Below are positions 41,377-50,575 of a DNA stretch of 57,523 nt, piece after piece. The position numbers and the translations under genes are program-made. Within the stretch, counting starts at the first letter, position 1; every line of letters begins with the position of its first letter. The stretch is taken from the NCBI GenBank assembly GCA_036676175.1, contig JAKFDL010000071.1, positions 1 to 57,523 of the forward strand. Reading direction: 5' to 3'. The notes under the pieces are model-generated. The model had not been told where the DNA came from, did no database searches, and was given only the letters and a program-made list of their open reading frames with translations. Source of the DNA: Methylotenera_A sp036676175 (GTDB lineage: Bacteria > Pseudomonadota > Gammaproteobacteria > Burkholderiales > Methylophilaceae).

Positions 41377-43251
41377 TTATCTAGCGTCTTCTAGCACATT
41401 TTGTAATTGCTGCGCTGGAAGATATTGTTTATAACTTTGCAGTTCGTCACTCTCTAAGCTGGCATTGATGATCACAGTTGGGCGCAAGAAAATCACCAAT
41501 TCTGTTTTTTTGCTAGCATCATCCTTGCCAGTAAATATTTTACCCACACCCGGGATGTTTGATAAACCAGGCACTTTGTCAGAATTATTCTGTATTTCAT
41601 CTTGCATTAATCCACCCAGCACCGCAGTGCTACCGCTATTGATTTGCAAAATAGATTCCATTTCGCGCACTTGAATTTGTGGAATGGTGCTAGGGACTCC
41701 ACTTAATAATGGGTTAGGGTCGCGCACAAAACTGAGCACACGAGAAATAGTGGGGCGTACATTAACATTCACATTGCCAGTATCATTAATTTGTGGTGTT
41801 ACGCTCATCACCACCCCAACTGGCACGGTATTCGGTGTAGTAGTAATAGTAGGTGAAGTCACTACTCCGGTGCTAGCAAGCCCAGGTTGCGCTTGCACAG
41901 TAAAATATACCAAGTTATCCACTACTTTAAGGATAGCCGTTTGATTGTTTAGTACCATCAGTTTTGGGCTAGAGAGCACTTTGGTATCGCCAAACTGCTG
42001 AAGTAAGTTTATAGATGCGGCAATGTTACCCAATGCACTGGTAGGGTTAAAATATCCTGCTACCAATCCCAAGCCAGTAGCGCGAGTCGTTAAGTTACCA
42101 GGGGTGAAGTTGTCACTATTGAGTCTTTGGCTAAAAGTGAAGCCGCTGCTAGCACCAGTATTGCCCAATCGACTCCAATCTATACCAGCTTGAAAATTGT
42201 CGTTTAATACCACCTCAACAATAGTCGCCTCAATCAACACTTGCTTTTTGGCGCTTCCCATCACACGGTCTATAAATTCTTGTACTTTTTCATGTTGTTT
42301 ATTGGTGGCGCGTACGCTAATTACGCCTGTTTCTGGGTTGGCAATCACGTTGGCCGCTAACAAAGTTTTGTATTCTGATTTAGCTTTTTCACGTGCCTCA
42401 GTTGCGGCTCTTGCCTGATCCGCTGGATTATTAATGGTTATAGTCGTGCCATTATTAGTTTTACTGGTTTTGTCCTCACGCTCTTCAGCATCCGCCTCGG
42501 TACCGATGCGCGACACAATAACCTCTTTATCGGTTTCTGCCAGCAGATCTTTAATGTTTTGAATCAGCGATTCCCACAAATGATTTTTAGAGCTACTATC
42601 CACCGAAGTGCGAGAACTATTATTTGCGCCATTTCCAGCGCTACTAGTCACATTGCTTGAGCCACCCTCGCCCGTGCTGGCGCTTTGGCCAGTGCTAGAA
42701 ATTTCTGCCGCAGCGCCTATAAAACCCTTGGTATCACGGGTCATATTGACATAATCTACTTTGTAAATGCGCAACACTGGTTGGTCGGGTGTTATGTACA
42801 GCACATTGCCTTCCATTTTGTAGGTCAAATCTACCTGCTTAGCTAAGCGCTCCAAAATAGCTGGCAATGTCTGATCAACCGCATTTAAAGTTGCGCGCCC
42901 TTGTATGCTTGGGTGTATGTCAATGTTAAGTTTGCTTTCACGTGCCAGAGCGAACAAAATCTCTTTCACTGGAACTTCGTTGACTACTACACTATAGGTT
43001 TGTGCTTTGGTGGTAGCTGTAGGGGGTGGCAGTTGCGGGGCACTACGTACTAACTTGGGAATCGGCGCAACATTGGTGTTTTGCGCATTATTTTGGCTTA
43101 TTTCGGGGGTGTTAGCTTTGCCATCAATATGGCCAGAAGATGGTTTTAATTCGGTTTGATGCGTACAAGCCGTAAATGCCAAAGCCAGCAATACAATACC
43201 AAATTTAGCCATAGTAAGGCTTGTATTATTATTTACAGCTTGATTTTGCAC
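41377..43251 (-). CDS. mshL: MshL-type outer-membrane secretin
   Basis: The 624-residue secretin forms the pilus channel. It has a lipoprotein-type signal (LALAFTAC), a secretin/TonB short N-terminal domain (VPVKEILFALARESKLNIDI), a Ser/Gly/Asn-rich stretch (about 190-220), an N1-like domain, and the secretin core with PKLMVLNNQTAILKV, VNVRPTISR and LGGLMQDE. I keep the GTG at 43251, which has AGGGG nine bases upstream; an ATG 39 bases later lacks one. It is followed by mshN-like, mshE and mshG. Confidence 0.85.
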   Translation of the reverse strand: MQNQAVNNNTSLTMAKFGIVLLALAFTACTHQTELKPSSGHIDGKANTPEISQNNAQNTNVAPIPKLVRSAPQLPPPTATTKAQTYSVVVNEVPVKEILFALARESKLNIDIHPSIQGRATLNAVDQTLPAILERLAKQVDLTYKMEGNVLYITPDQPVLRIYKVDYVNMTRDTKGFIGAAAEISSTGQSASTGEGGSSNVTSSAGNGANNSSRTSVDSSSKNHLWESLIQNIKDLLAETDKEVIVSRIGTEADAEEREDKTSKTNNGTTITINNPADQARAATEAREKAKSEYKTLLAANVIANPETGVISVRATNKQHEKVQEFIDRVMGSAKKQVLIEATIVEVVLNDNFQAGIDWSRLGNTGASSGFTFSQRLNSDNFTPGNLTTRATGLGLVAGYFNPTSALGNIAASINLLQQFGDTKVLSSPKLMVLNNQTAILKVVDNLVYFTVQAQPGLASTGVVTSPTITTTPNTVPVGVVMSVTPQINDTGNVNVNVRPTISRVLSFVRDPNPLLSGVPSTIPQIQVREMESILQINSGSTAVLGGLMQDEIQNNSDKVPGLSNIPGVGKIFTGKDDASKKTELVIFLRPTVIINASLESDELQSYKQYLPAQQLQNVLEDAR

Positions 43252-43370
43252 GACTTGCTGCCCCTAAGGTTTTTATACTGCTATTGTTATCGCATAACTT
43301 GCATTAAATTGCAATACTAAGCTATTGAAAAATTTATAAAATATGCTTTAGCTATAGCTTTTTTACAAAT

Positions 43371-44798
43371 TTATTTGGTTTCTTGTAAAACCCCTGCAAC
43401 AGTGCGTAATTGCGGTCGATTTTTTTGTAACTCTAGCGGCAATTTTTTTAGTGCTTGTATAGCTTCTGCTCGGTTAGCAAAACTGCCATACAACACGGTT
43501 AAAAATGGCTGGCTACTTGTTCCATTTTTAGCGACACTGGTTCTGTAAACGAATATATTATCTAGCTCAACTTGCTGGCTAAGTACTTCCAAATCGCTTT
43601 TAAGTTGTGTATCGCTGCTTGCACCCATCAACTGAATAGTGACCGTACTTGGGTTTTGACTGGCTAGCCAGGCAGCGGTAGCCGCCAATCGACTGTTTAA
43701 AATATCTTGATTTAATTGGGAGTTCATTTCTTGAGCGCTATTTACCAGAGCATTTTTGGCCGAGCCGGAAGGCTCACTGATACTGGCTGCTGGGCTAGGT
43801 GCTTTAATGTCGGTTATTTGAGTCGTAGTATTAATATTCGCATCAACTGTACTTTTTGGCGCTTGCGCGAATGTACCTGTAGATTTTTGCTGCCAGTTAC
43901 TCACCGCATAACCCAGTGCCAAGCCAAATACTAATACTCCTCCCCATATTAATATTTGCATTTTTTTGGCTTGTTTTTTTTCTGCTTCCACACCAAACTC
44001 ACTGTCACTGATTGCTGCCTGTACATGCTTTGGCGTTACCTGATACACATGTTCGGCAAAAGCAGCCAACAGGGCTTTATCAGCTAGGATATTCACCCGC
44101 CGCACCAAACCATTTGCGGCATTGGCAAGCTTCTTAATCGCCGTCCCAGTAAATATTGGTGGGCCAAAGTAACCAGCCGCACGCAGCCTGAACATCAAAT
44201 ATTCGCCGATTTCTTTTGTTTGTAGTGGCGCTAAGTTAAAGCTGTGGGTAATACGCTCACGTAGCTGACGGATATTGGCTTGGTTGAGATTTTCGTCTAA
44301 CTCGGGTTGGCCAAATAACACTATTTGCAGCAATTTATCGTGCTTGGTTTCCAGATTTGAGAGTAAACGAATCTCTTCTAGGGTTGCTAGCGGCATGCCT
44401 TGCGCTTCTTCTACAAAAATCACAACCTGCTTGCCGGCCGCATGCCGAGCCAATAAGTGAGTCTGCAGCACCTGCATCACTTTTAACCTGTCGGCGTTTT
44501 TGGGTAACTTTAACTGCAGCTCAAAAGCAATTGCGTGCAACACATCTTCGGGCGCCACACTAGGATTTGCAAGGAATATGCTTTCAATCTTATCGGGCAA
44601 AATACTTTGCAACATCCGGCACAGCATGGTTTTACCACTGCCAACCTCCCCTACCACTTTGACAATGCCTTCACCACTGGTAATCGCATAGATTAGGGCA
44701 TCTAGCACCGCGCCACGATTGCCGCCAGTAAAAAAAACTTCAGTATTTGGGGTGATTTTGAATGGCGGCTCTTTTAAGCCAAAGTGTGCATAATACAT
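43371..44798 (-). CDS. MshM/ExeA-like ATPase with SPOR-like C-terminus
   Basis: The 475-residue product has an AAA ATPase domain (about 1-270) of the ExeA/MshM class: YYAHFGLKEPPFKITPN, Walker A GEVGSGKTM, and Walker B VVIFVEEAQG. A membrane segment (about 283-303) follows, then a linker, then a C-terminal SPOR-like domain (about 390-475; VTIQLMGASSD and PFLTVLYGSF). SPOR domains bind denuded peptidoglycan. The combination suggests opening the wall for secretin or pilus passage, as for ExeA. Confidence 0.82.
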   Translation of the reverse strand: MYYAHFGLKEPPFKITPNTEVFFTGGNRGAVLDALIYAITSGEGIVKVVGEVGSGKTMLCRMLQSILPDKIESIFLANPSVAPEDVLHAIAFELQLKLPKNADRLKVMQVLQTHLLARHAAGKQVVIFVEEAQGMPLATLEEIRLLSNLETKHDKLLQIVLFGQPELDENLNQANIRQLRERITHSFNLAPLQTKEIGEYLMFRLRAAGYFGPPIFTGTAIKKLANAANGLVRRVNILADKALLAAFAEHVYQVTPKHVQAAISDSEFGVEAEKKQAKKMQILIWGGVLVFGLALGYAVSNWQQKSTGTFAQAPKSTVDANINTTTQITDIKAPSPAASISEPSGSAKNALVNSAQEMNSQLNQDILNSRLAATAAWLASQNPSTVTIQLMGASSDTQLKSDLEVLSQQVELDNIFVYRTSVAKNGTSSQPFLTVLYGSFANRAEAIQALKKLPLELQKNRPQLRTVAGVLQETK

Positions 44799-44822
44799 AA
44801 ATTAAAAAAGCTATATTGCGCC

Positions 44823-46262
44823 TTATCTAGTTTCTTCTTGTAGCTGGATGCGGCTATACAAAGTGGTGCGATTAATGCCCAACATTTTTGCAGCTTGGCT
44901 TAAATTGCCGTGAGTAATGCGCATGGCAGCATCTACATAAGCTTTTTCCCATGACTTTAGAACTTGGTCCAAACTGACATTGGCCTCGTTCTGCAAGTGC
45001 TGTAAAGCGTAGCCGGATAGATCGCCATTATTGCTAATAACCGTACCGCTTCCATCCACCTCGTTCTGGCGTGATAAATCCAGTTCAGCCGACAACTGTA
45101 CCTCATTAACTGTCTGACCTGCATACTTTGCAATAAGGCGAATGATAATATTGCGCAGCTCTCGTACGTTGCCTGGAAAGTGGTAACTGAGCCAGCGCGC
45201 TTTAGCGCGTTCGTCCAGTTTGAAAGTTTGCTGTGCGGTTTCACGTGCATAAAATGTGTTGAAATGCTCTAGTAAAATAAGGCTATCTTCGGCCAAGTCA
45301 CGTAGTGGTGGCACTTTCACCGCAAAAACACCTAAGCGATGATATAAATCGCTTCTAAAATTGCCGGCACGCACTTCAGCGCGCAAGTCTCGGTTAGTGG
45401 CGGCGACCACACGCGCCTTGCTTTTGCGCACTTGCGTTTCACCTACGCGTGTATACTCACCATTCTCTAACACACGCAATAATTTGGCCTGCATTTCCAG
45501 CGGCAATTCGCCAATTTCATCTAGGAAAAGCGTACCTTCGTTAACATCTTCAAAATAGCCCGCATTGGCCGCATTGGCGCCTGTAAATGCACCTTTGGCA
45601 TGCCCAAACAAAATAGACTCTGCCAGCATTGGTGAAATTGCTGCGCAGTTAATCGATAAATAGGGCTGTTTGTTACGTTTGCTAAAACGGTGAAAATTAC
45701 TGGCAACGCGCTCTTTGCCACTACCAGATTCGCCCTCAATCAATACTGGAAAAGGCGAATCGGCGAATTGGCGGATTTGCGTGATGAGGGTTTGCATCGG
45801 CAAACTTTCACCGATCATGCCACCATTTTTGTCCTCTTCTGGTTTTGGTAACGTCTCGCTAAGCTCGACACTTTGTACTTTTAATGAATTTAAAAGCAGC
45901 TCTTTAAGTTTGTCGACATCGCAGGGTTTGGGGATAAAATCGAGTGCGCCCAAGGCCAGCGCATGCTTCACATTCACATCGTCACTTTGACCAGAAAGCA
46001 CGTGAATCTTCATGGTAGGAGAGTGAGCTAATAACTCACCAATCATTTTAAAACCTTCGTCCGGCTTATGTTGCATCGGCGGTAAACCCAAATCCACCAG
46101 TGCTAGCGAAGGCGGTTCATCCAGTTGCCTGAGTAAGCTTTTGGCCTGCGTACGCGAATCTGCGACGCACACCTCAAAGTGTTTGCTTAGCACAAAATGC
46201 AAGGTATCGGTAATGAGCGGGTCATCATCAATGATGATAAGCACCGGACGAAGCTCAGCCAT
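44823..46262 (-). CDS. Sigma-54-dependent response regulator of the pilus cluster
   Basis: The 479-residue product has a receiver domain (about 5-125, phospho-acceptor Asp in LALVDLGLPP), a sigma-54 activator AAA domain (Walker A GESGSGKE, GAFTGA loop, Walker B TLFLDEIGELP), and a Fis-type HTH at the end (NLSQAAKMLGINRTTLYSRI). GAFTGA is intact, so it should activate sigma-54 promoters. No partner histidine kinase is encoded in the window. It is the first gene of the pilus cluster, 24 bases before the mshM-like gene. Confidence 0.9.
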   Translation of the reverse strand: MAELRPVLIIIDDDPLITDTLHFVLSKHFEVCVADSRTQAKSLLRQLDEPPSLALVDLGLPPMQHKPDEGFKMIGELLAHSPTMKIHVLSGQSDDVNVKHALALGALDFIPKPCDVDKLKELLLNSLKVQSVELSETLPKPEEDKNGGMIGESLPMQTLITQIRQFADSPFPVLIEGESGSGKERVASNFHRFSKRNKQPYLSINCAAISPMLAESILFGHAKGAFTGANAANAGYFEDVNEGTLFLDEIGELPLEMQAKLLRVLENGEYTRVGETQVRKSKARVVAATNRDLRAEVRAGNFRSDLYHRLGVFAVKVPPLRDLAEDSLILLEHFNTFYARETAQQTFKLDERAKARWLSYHFPGNVRELRNIIIRLIAKYAGQTVNEVQLSAELDLSRQNEVDGSGTVISNNGDLSGYALQHLQNEANVSLDQVLKSWEKAYVDAAMRITHGNLSQAAKMLGINRTTLYSRIQLQEETR

Positions 46263-46309
46263 GCTTTATCCTTCTAATTTATAACGATTATTATTATTTA
46301 TTAAGGATA

Positions 46310-46324
46310 CTATAACCGTTATAG
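46310..46324. promoter_or_regulatory. Palindrome upstream of the response regulator gene
   Basis: CTATAAC-C-GTTATAG is a 7-base-arm inverted repeat about 48 bases before the start codon of the sigma-54 regulator. A related half-site (TATAACG) lies nearer the gene, at about 46280. It may be an operator; no known consensus matches with confidence. Confidence 0.45.
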
Positions 46325-46355
46325 GGCGGGCTATCAAGGCAAGCTGAAAAGAAAA

Positions 46356-46432
46356 TGGGGTGGCTGATGGGGCTCGAACCCACGACAACAGGAATCACAA
46401 TCCTGGACTCTACCAACTGAGCTACAACCACC
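46356..46432 (-). tRNA. tRNA-His (GTG)
   Basis: This 77-base cloverleaf has encoded CCA and the extra 5' G (-1) paired with C73 that marks tRNA-His. The anticodon loop is TTGTGAT with GTG, and the T-arm is GTGGGTTCGAGCCCCAT. It is the last of three tRNA genes on the minus strand. Confidence 0.98.
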
Positions 46433-46452
46433 ATTGAAACGAAAAACCAAAT

Positions 46453-46529
46453 TGGCCTGCCCGACAGGAATCGAACCTGTAACCCCCAGCTTAGAAGGCT
46501 GGTGCTCTATCCGGTTGAGCTACGGGCAG
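46453..46529 (-). tRNA. tRNA-Arg (TCT)
   Basis: This 77-base cloverleaf has encoded CCA. The acceptor CTGCCCG pairs with CGGGCAG, the anticodon loop is CTTCTAA with TCT, and the T-arm is ACAGGTTCGATTCCTGT. It lies 20 bases from tRNA-His on the same strand. Confidence 0.98.
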
Positions 46530-46599
46530 ATGAGTTACATGCTACGATTAAGGCAAAGCTACTTAATATTTCAAGCTCTTGCTTACTACTAAAAGTTCT

Positions 46600-46676
46600 T
46601 GGTCGGCGTGGAGAGATTCGAACTCCCGACATCCTGCTCCCAAAGCAGGCGCGCTACCAGGCTACGCTACACGCCG
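46600..46676 (-). tRNA. tRNA-Pro (TGG)
   Basis: This 77-base cloverleaf has encoded CCA. The acceptor CGGCGTG pairs with CACGCCG, the anticodon loop is TTTGGGA with TGG, and the T-arm is CGGGAGTTCGAATCTCTCC. It is the first gene of the Pro-Arg-His tRNA set, divergent from folD. Confidence 0.98.
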
Positions 46677-46767
46677 AAGAGGCAGAAATATAGCGCAAAC
46701 AAGGCATTTGGTCAATTCGAATATGTTAAAATGCTGTTTTATTTTGAATAAATATTTGAATTGACGC

Positions 46768-47628
46768 ATGACAGCACAAATTATTAACGGCAAAGCCATC
46801 GCAGAAAATTTACTTGATAGCATTAAATTAAAAATTGATGCCCGCATTGTAGCTGGCAAGCGCGCACCTTGCTTGGCGGTAATATTGGTAGGCGACGATC
46901 CGGCCTCTGCTATTTATGTACGCAATAAACGTAAAGCATGTGAAAAAGTGGGCATCCACTCTATTGCGCACAACCTGCCTGCCAGCACGAGTGAAGCCGA
47001 TTTATTTGCACTGGTGGACAGCATTAATCATGACCCCAGCATAGACGGTATCTTGGTGCAATCGCCGCTACCGCAACATATTAACGAAGACGAATTGATA
47101 GAACGTATTAGCGTAGACAAAGACGTGGATGGTTTCCATCCGTATAACATTGGCCGCCTAACCGTGCGCCAACCCACTTTACGTTCCTGCACGCCATTTG
47201 GTGTCATTAAAATGTTGCAAGCATCCGATATCGATTTAATGGGTTTAGACGCAGTGATTATTGGTGTTTCCAACCACGTTGGCCGCCCCATGGCGCTCGA
47301 GTTATTACTGGCAGGCTGCACAATTACCAGTTGCCACCGCCATACAAAAAACTTAGCCGATAAAGTTAAAAGCGCAGATTTAGTGGTTGTTGCAGCAGGT
47401 AAAGCTGGCTTAGTACAGGGTGACTGGATCAAGCCAGGTGCCATTGTGGTAGACATCGGTATCAATCGTCTAGCTGATGGCAGTATTTGTGGCGATGTGG
47501 ATTTTAATGCGGCCAAACAACATGCGGCTTACATCACGCCTGTGCCCGGCGGCGTGGGGCCAATGACAGTTGCAACACTGCTGGAAAATACACTTTTAGC
47601 ATTAGTGCTCTCTGAAAAAAAGGCCTAA
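46768..47628 (+). CDS. folD: FolD methylenetetrahydrofolate dehydrogenase/cyclohydrolase
   Basis: FolD interconverts methylene-, methenyl- and 10-formyl-tetrahydrofolate in one-carbon metabolism. The 286-residue product has SAIYVRNKRKACEKVGI (with the catalytic Lys), GILVQSPLPQH, DKDVDGFHPYNIG, the NADP-binding IIGVSNHVGRPMALELL, and the closing PGGVGPMTVATLLENT. It is full length and stands alone. Confidence 0.96.
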   Translation: MTAQIINGKAIAENLLDSIKLKIDARIVAGKRAPCLAVILVGDDPASAIYVRNKRKACEKVGIHSIAHNLPASTSEADLFALVDSINHDPSIDGILVQSPLPQHINEDELIERISVDKDVDGFHPYNIGRLTVRQPTLRSCTPFGVIKMLQASDIDLMGLDAVIIGVSNHVGRPMALELLLAGCTITSCHRHTKNLADKVKSADLVVVAAGKAGLVQGDWIKPGAIVVDIGINRLADGSICGDVDFNAAKQHAAYITPVPGGVGPMTVATLLENTLLALVLSEKKA

Positions 47629-47800
47629 GCACTTCTAGATGTAGCTTAGAATCCATTACAATTAGTATCAATTATTTTTTGCATAACATGAATAATAGGT
47701 GTACACTCGCGCGATTAATTTTGAAATATTTTTAACTTTATTTTTATAACTATTTGATTTTTTTATAAAATATTGTTGGATCAACTTGTTGGATTAAACT

Positions 47801-48223
47801 ATGGCAGAAACCCTTACAAAAGCATTTATACCTTATCAGGCAAAACCTGATGAGGAATACATGAACAAAAATCAGCTCAAACATTTTCGTAACATTTTAA
47901 ATGGCTGGAAATCTGAGTTAAGCCACGATATCGATAAAACCGTGCACACCATGCAAGACGAAGTGACTATGTTTGCCGATCCCAACGATCGCGCCAGTCA
48001 AGAAAGTGACATGGCGCTAGAGCTGCGTAACCGTGACCGTGAACGTAAATTAATCAAAAAAATTGATGAAACCCTGCGCAATATTGACGCCGATGAATAT
48101 GGCTATTGCGAAGGTTGTGGTGTAGAGATTGGTTTAAAACGTCTAGAAGCACGCCCTACCGCAACGTTATGCATCGATTGCAAAACGTTAGACGAGATGC
48201 GCGAAAAGCAAGTAGCGAAATAA
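47801..48223 (+). CDS. dksA: RNA polymerase-binding regulator DksA
   Basis: DksA acts with ppGpp at the secondary channel of RNA polymerase to repress stable RNA promoters. The 140-residue product has the long coiled coil with its acidic tip (FADPNDRASQESD) and a C-terminal zinc finger (CEGCG ... CIDC). Its last codons form the 5' arm of a 17-bp hairpin whose loop holds the stop codon. The 170 bases upstream are AT-rich, with no other gene. Confidence 0.95.
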   Translation: MAETLTKAFIPYQAKPDEEYMNKNQLKHFRNILNGWKSELSHDIDKTVHTMQDEVTMFADPNDRASQESDMALELRNRDRERKLIKKIDETLRNIDADEYGYCEGCGVEIGLKRLEARPTATLCIDCKTLDEMREKQVAK

Positions 48224-48241
48224 ATTTCGCTACTTGCTTTT
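48204..48241 (+). terminator. dksA terminator with stop codon in the loop
   Basis: A perfect 17-base stem (48204-48220 with 48225-48241; inner core GCAAGTAGCGAAA) closes on the 4-base loop TAAA. The loop contains the dksA TAA stop (48221-48223). The 3' arm ends in TTTT, so this could serve as a terminator and as protection against 3' decay. Confidence 0.85.
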
Positions 48242-48278
48242 AGTTCCGATTAACCTTTAGGTTATATCGGAACTAAAA
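48238..48278 (+). other. Second hairpin after dksA
   Basis: TAGTTCCGAT and TAACCT pair with AGGTTA and ATCGGAACTA across a two-base loop with one bulge. Its foot overlaps the first hairpin's T-run. No T-run follows, so it is not a plain terminator. Confidence 0.6.
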
Positions 48279-48292
48279 ACAGGTCGCCAAGT

Positions 48293-48317
48293 AAAAGCCC
48301 GATACGTCGGGCTTTTT
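48293..48317 (+). terminator. Third hairpin: plus-strand terminator
   Basis: AAAAGCCCGA / TCGGGCTTTTT with loop TACG forms a standard rho-independent terminator about 70 bases past dksA. Confidence 0.88.
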
Positions 48318-48342
48318 CGCTTTTAAATGCGTTTTAGGCCAT

Positions 48343-48370
48343 AAAAAAACCCGCTTGCGCGGGCTTTTTT
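48343..48370 (-). terminator. pnp terminator
   Basis: On the minus strand, CCCGC and GCGGG with loop GCAA are followed by a run of seven Ts, right after the pnp stop. It is nearly symmetric and may also work on the plus strand. Confidence 0.88.
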
Positions 48371-48376
48371 ATGGCA

Positions 48377-50494
48377 CTACTGCTGTGGTGCATCCTCTTT
48401 AGCAGGCGCATCAATCAAAGCTTTCATGCTTAAACGCACTTTGCCTTTGTCGTCAATTTCCACCACTTTCACTTTAACAATGTCGCCTTCTTTTACAAAG
48501 TCGCTCACCGCATTCACGCGTTGATGGGCGATTTGTGAAATGTGCACCAAGCCATCTTTACCTGGCAGCAAGCTTACCACTGCACCAAAGTCTAACAGCT
48601 TCACAACTGGGCCTTCGTAGATTTGGCCGACTTCAACTTCAGCGGTAATTTGTGCAATGCGACGCTGCGCCTCTTCGCCTTGCTCAGCACTTGTACAAGC
48701 AATTTTAATGGTGCCATCTTCTTCAATATCAATGCTGGTGCCTGTTTCTTTGGTGAGTGCTTGAATCACTGCGCCGCCTTTACCAATCACATCACGGATT
48801 TTGTCTGGATTGATTTTCATGACGATAATGCGTGGTGCAAAGGCTGACATCTCAGTATTGGCACTACTCATGGCTTTTTTCATAATACCTAAAATATGCG
48901 TACGGCCTTCTTTGGCTTGCGCCAATGCCACTTGCATAATTTGCGCAGTAATGCCGGTGATTTTAATGTCCATTTGCAGTGCAGTAATACCGTTATCGGT
49001 ACCTGCCACTTTAAAATCCATGTCGCCTAGGTGATCTTCATCGCCCAAAATATCCGTCAGCACCGCAACGCGGTTGCCTTCTTTAATCAAGCCCATGGCA
49101 ATACCTGCCACTTGTGCTTTCATCGGCACACCTGCGTCCATTAAGGCCAAACAGCCACCACAGACTGAAGCCATTGAGCTTGAGCCGTTTGATTCGGTAA
49201 TTTCTGATACCACACGCATGGTGTAGTCAAAATCTTCTTTTGCTGGCAAGGCTGCAATCAATGCACGCTTAGCTAAACGGCCATGACCAATTTCGCGGCG
49301 TTTAGGTGTACCAACACGACCCGTTTCACCTGTAGCGTACGGCGGCATGTTGTAGTGCAACATAAAGCGGTCTTTAAACTCGCCTTGTAGCGCGTCAATC
49401 ACTTGCTCGTCACGGCCTGTACCTAAAGTGGCTACCACTAAAGCTTGTGTCTCGCCACGGGTAAACAAAGCTGAGCCATGCGTGCGCGGCAACACACCAG
49501 TACGAATACTAATTGGGCGCACAGTGCGGGTATCACGGCCATCGATGCGAGGCTCACCATTTAAAATCTGGCTACGCACCGTTTTAGCTTCTAAATTAAA
49601 AAACTCTCCTTTAATTTTGTTGGCTTCAGCTGTTGATGTATTTTCAGTAATTAACTCGCTCATGACACGGTTTTTAATTTCGTCTAACTTAGCAGAACGT
49701 GCACCTTTGGCCTTGATTTGAAACGCTGCATAGACGTCTTTTTCAGCTAATTTTGCTACTTTTTCAATCAGTGCAGTATCTGGCTCAGGCGCAACCCAAT
49801 CCCAAGCATCTTTACCTGCTTCGTGTGCCATTTCGTTAATCATGCTGATGACGGCTTGCATTTGCTCGTGACCATACACGACTGCGCCTAGCATAATTTC
49901 TTCTGATAACTCTTTGGCTTCACTTTCCACCATCATCACGGCAGTTTCTGTTGCCGCTACGACCAAGTCTAACTCAGTCGTTTCTAATTCTGTTTTTGAT
50001 GGGTTTAATATGTACTCACCGTTGATATAGCCCACGCGCGCTGCACCTAGTGGGCCAAAAAATGGAATACCTGACAATGACATGGCCGCTGATGCACCGA
50101 TAATCGCAGGAATATCTGCATCGATTTCAGGGTCGCTTGATAGCACAGTAGCTACCACTTGAACCTCGTTATAGAACGCTTCTGGAAACAACGGGCGCAA
50201 TGGACGGTCAATTAAGCGGCTTGTTAGTGTTTCTTTTTCTGAAGGACGGCCTTCACGTTTGAAAAATCCACCTGGAATTTTGCCTCCTGCGTAAGTTTTT
50301 TCCATGTAATCCACGGTGAGTGGAAAGAAATCTTGACCTTCTTTTACTTCTGATTTACTGGTAACCGCCACTAACACAACGGTATCACCATAACTGACTA
50401 ATACTGCTGAATCTGCTTGACGCGAAATTTCACCCGTTTCTAAGGTGAGCGTGTGTGCGCCGTATTGAATACTTTTTTTTGTAATATTAAACAT
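48377..50494 (-). CDS. pnp: Polyribonucleotide nucleotidyltransferase (PNPase)
   Basis: PNPase is a phosphorolytic 3'-5' exoribonuclease of the degradosome. The 705-residue product has two RNase PH domains (about 1-210 and 310-540; IPGGFFKREGRPSEKETL and GSALFTRGETQALV), a KH domain with the GxxG loop (IRDVIGKGGAVIQ), and a C-terminal S1 domain (GQIYEGPVVKLLDFGAVVSL). It follows rpsO with a hairpin between, the classic rpsO-pnp arrangement. Confidence 0.97.
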   Translation of the reverse strand: MFNITKKSIQYGAHTLTLETGEISRQADSAVLVSYGDTVVLVAVTSKSEVKEGQDFFPLTVDYMEKTYAGGKIPGGFFKREGRPSEKETLTSRLIDRPLRPLFPEAFYNEVQVVATVLSSDPEIDADIPAIIGASAAMSLSGIPFFGPLGAARVGYINGEYILNPSKTELETTELDLVVAATETAVMMVESEAKELSEEIMLGAVVYGHEQMQAVISMINEMAHEAGKDAWDWVAPEPDTALIEKVAKLAEKDVYAAFQIKAKGARSAKLDEIKNRVMSELITENTSTAEANKIKGEFFNLEAKTVRSQILNGEPRIDGRDTRTVRPISIRTGVLPRTHGSALFTRGETQALVVATLGTGRDEQVIDALQGEFKDRFMLHYNMPPYATGETGRVGTPKRREIGHGRLAKRALIAALPAKEDFDYTMRVVSEITESNGSSSMASVCGGCLALMDAGVPMKAQVAGIAMGLIKEGNRVAVLTDILGDEDHLGDMDFKVAGTDNGITALQMDIKITGITAQIMQVALAQAKEGRTHILGIMKKAMSSANTEMSAFAPRIIVMKINPDKIRDVIGKGGAVIQALTKETGTSIDIEEDGTIKIACTSAEQGEEAQRRIAQITAEVEVGQIYEGPVVKLLDFGAVVSLLPGKDGLVHISQIAHQRVNAVSDFVKEGDIVKVKVVEIDDKGKVRLSMKALIDAPAKEDAPQQ

Positions 50495-50575
50495 TAATTT
50501 TCCTTTTCATTTCAATAAGTTGCCATTCACTACCCAATGACAACCAACTCTATAATAGTGATAATTTTTCAAAGC

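Noticed and set aside
43252..43370. Sigma-54 promoter ahead of the secretin gene
   Set aside because: TTGC occurrences in this stretch lack a GG pair at the required ten-base spacing, so no -24/-12 element can be claimed.
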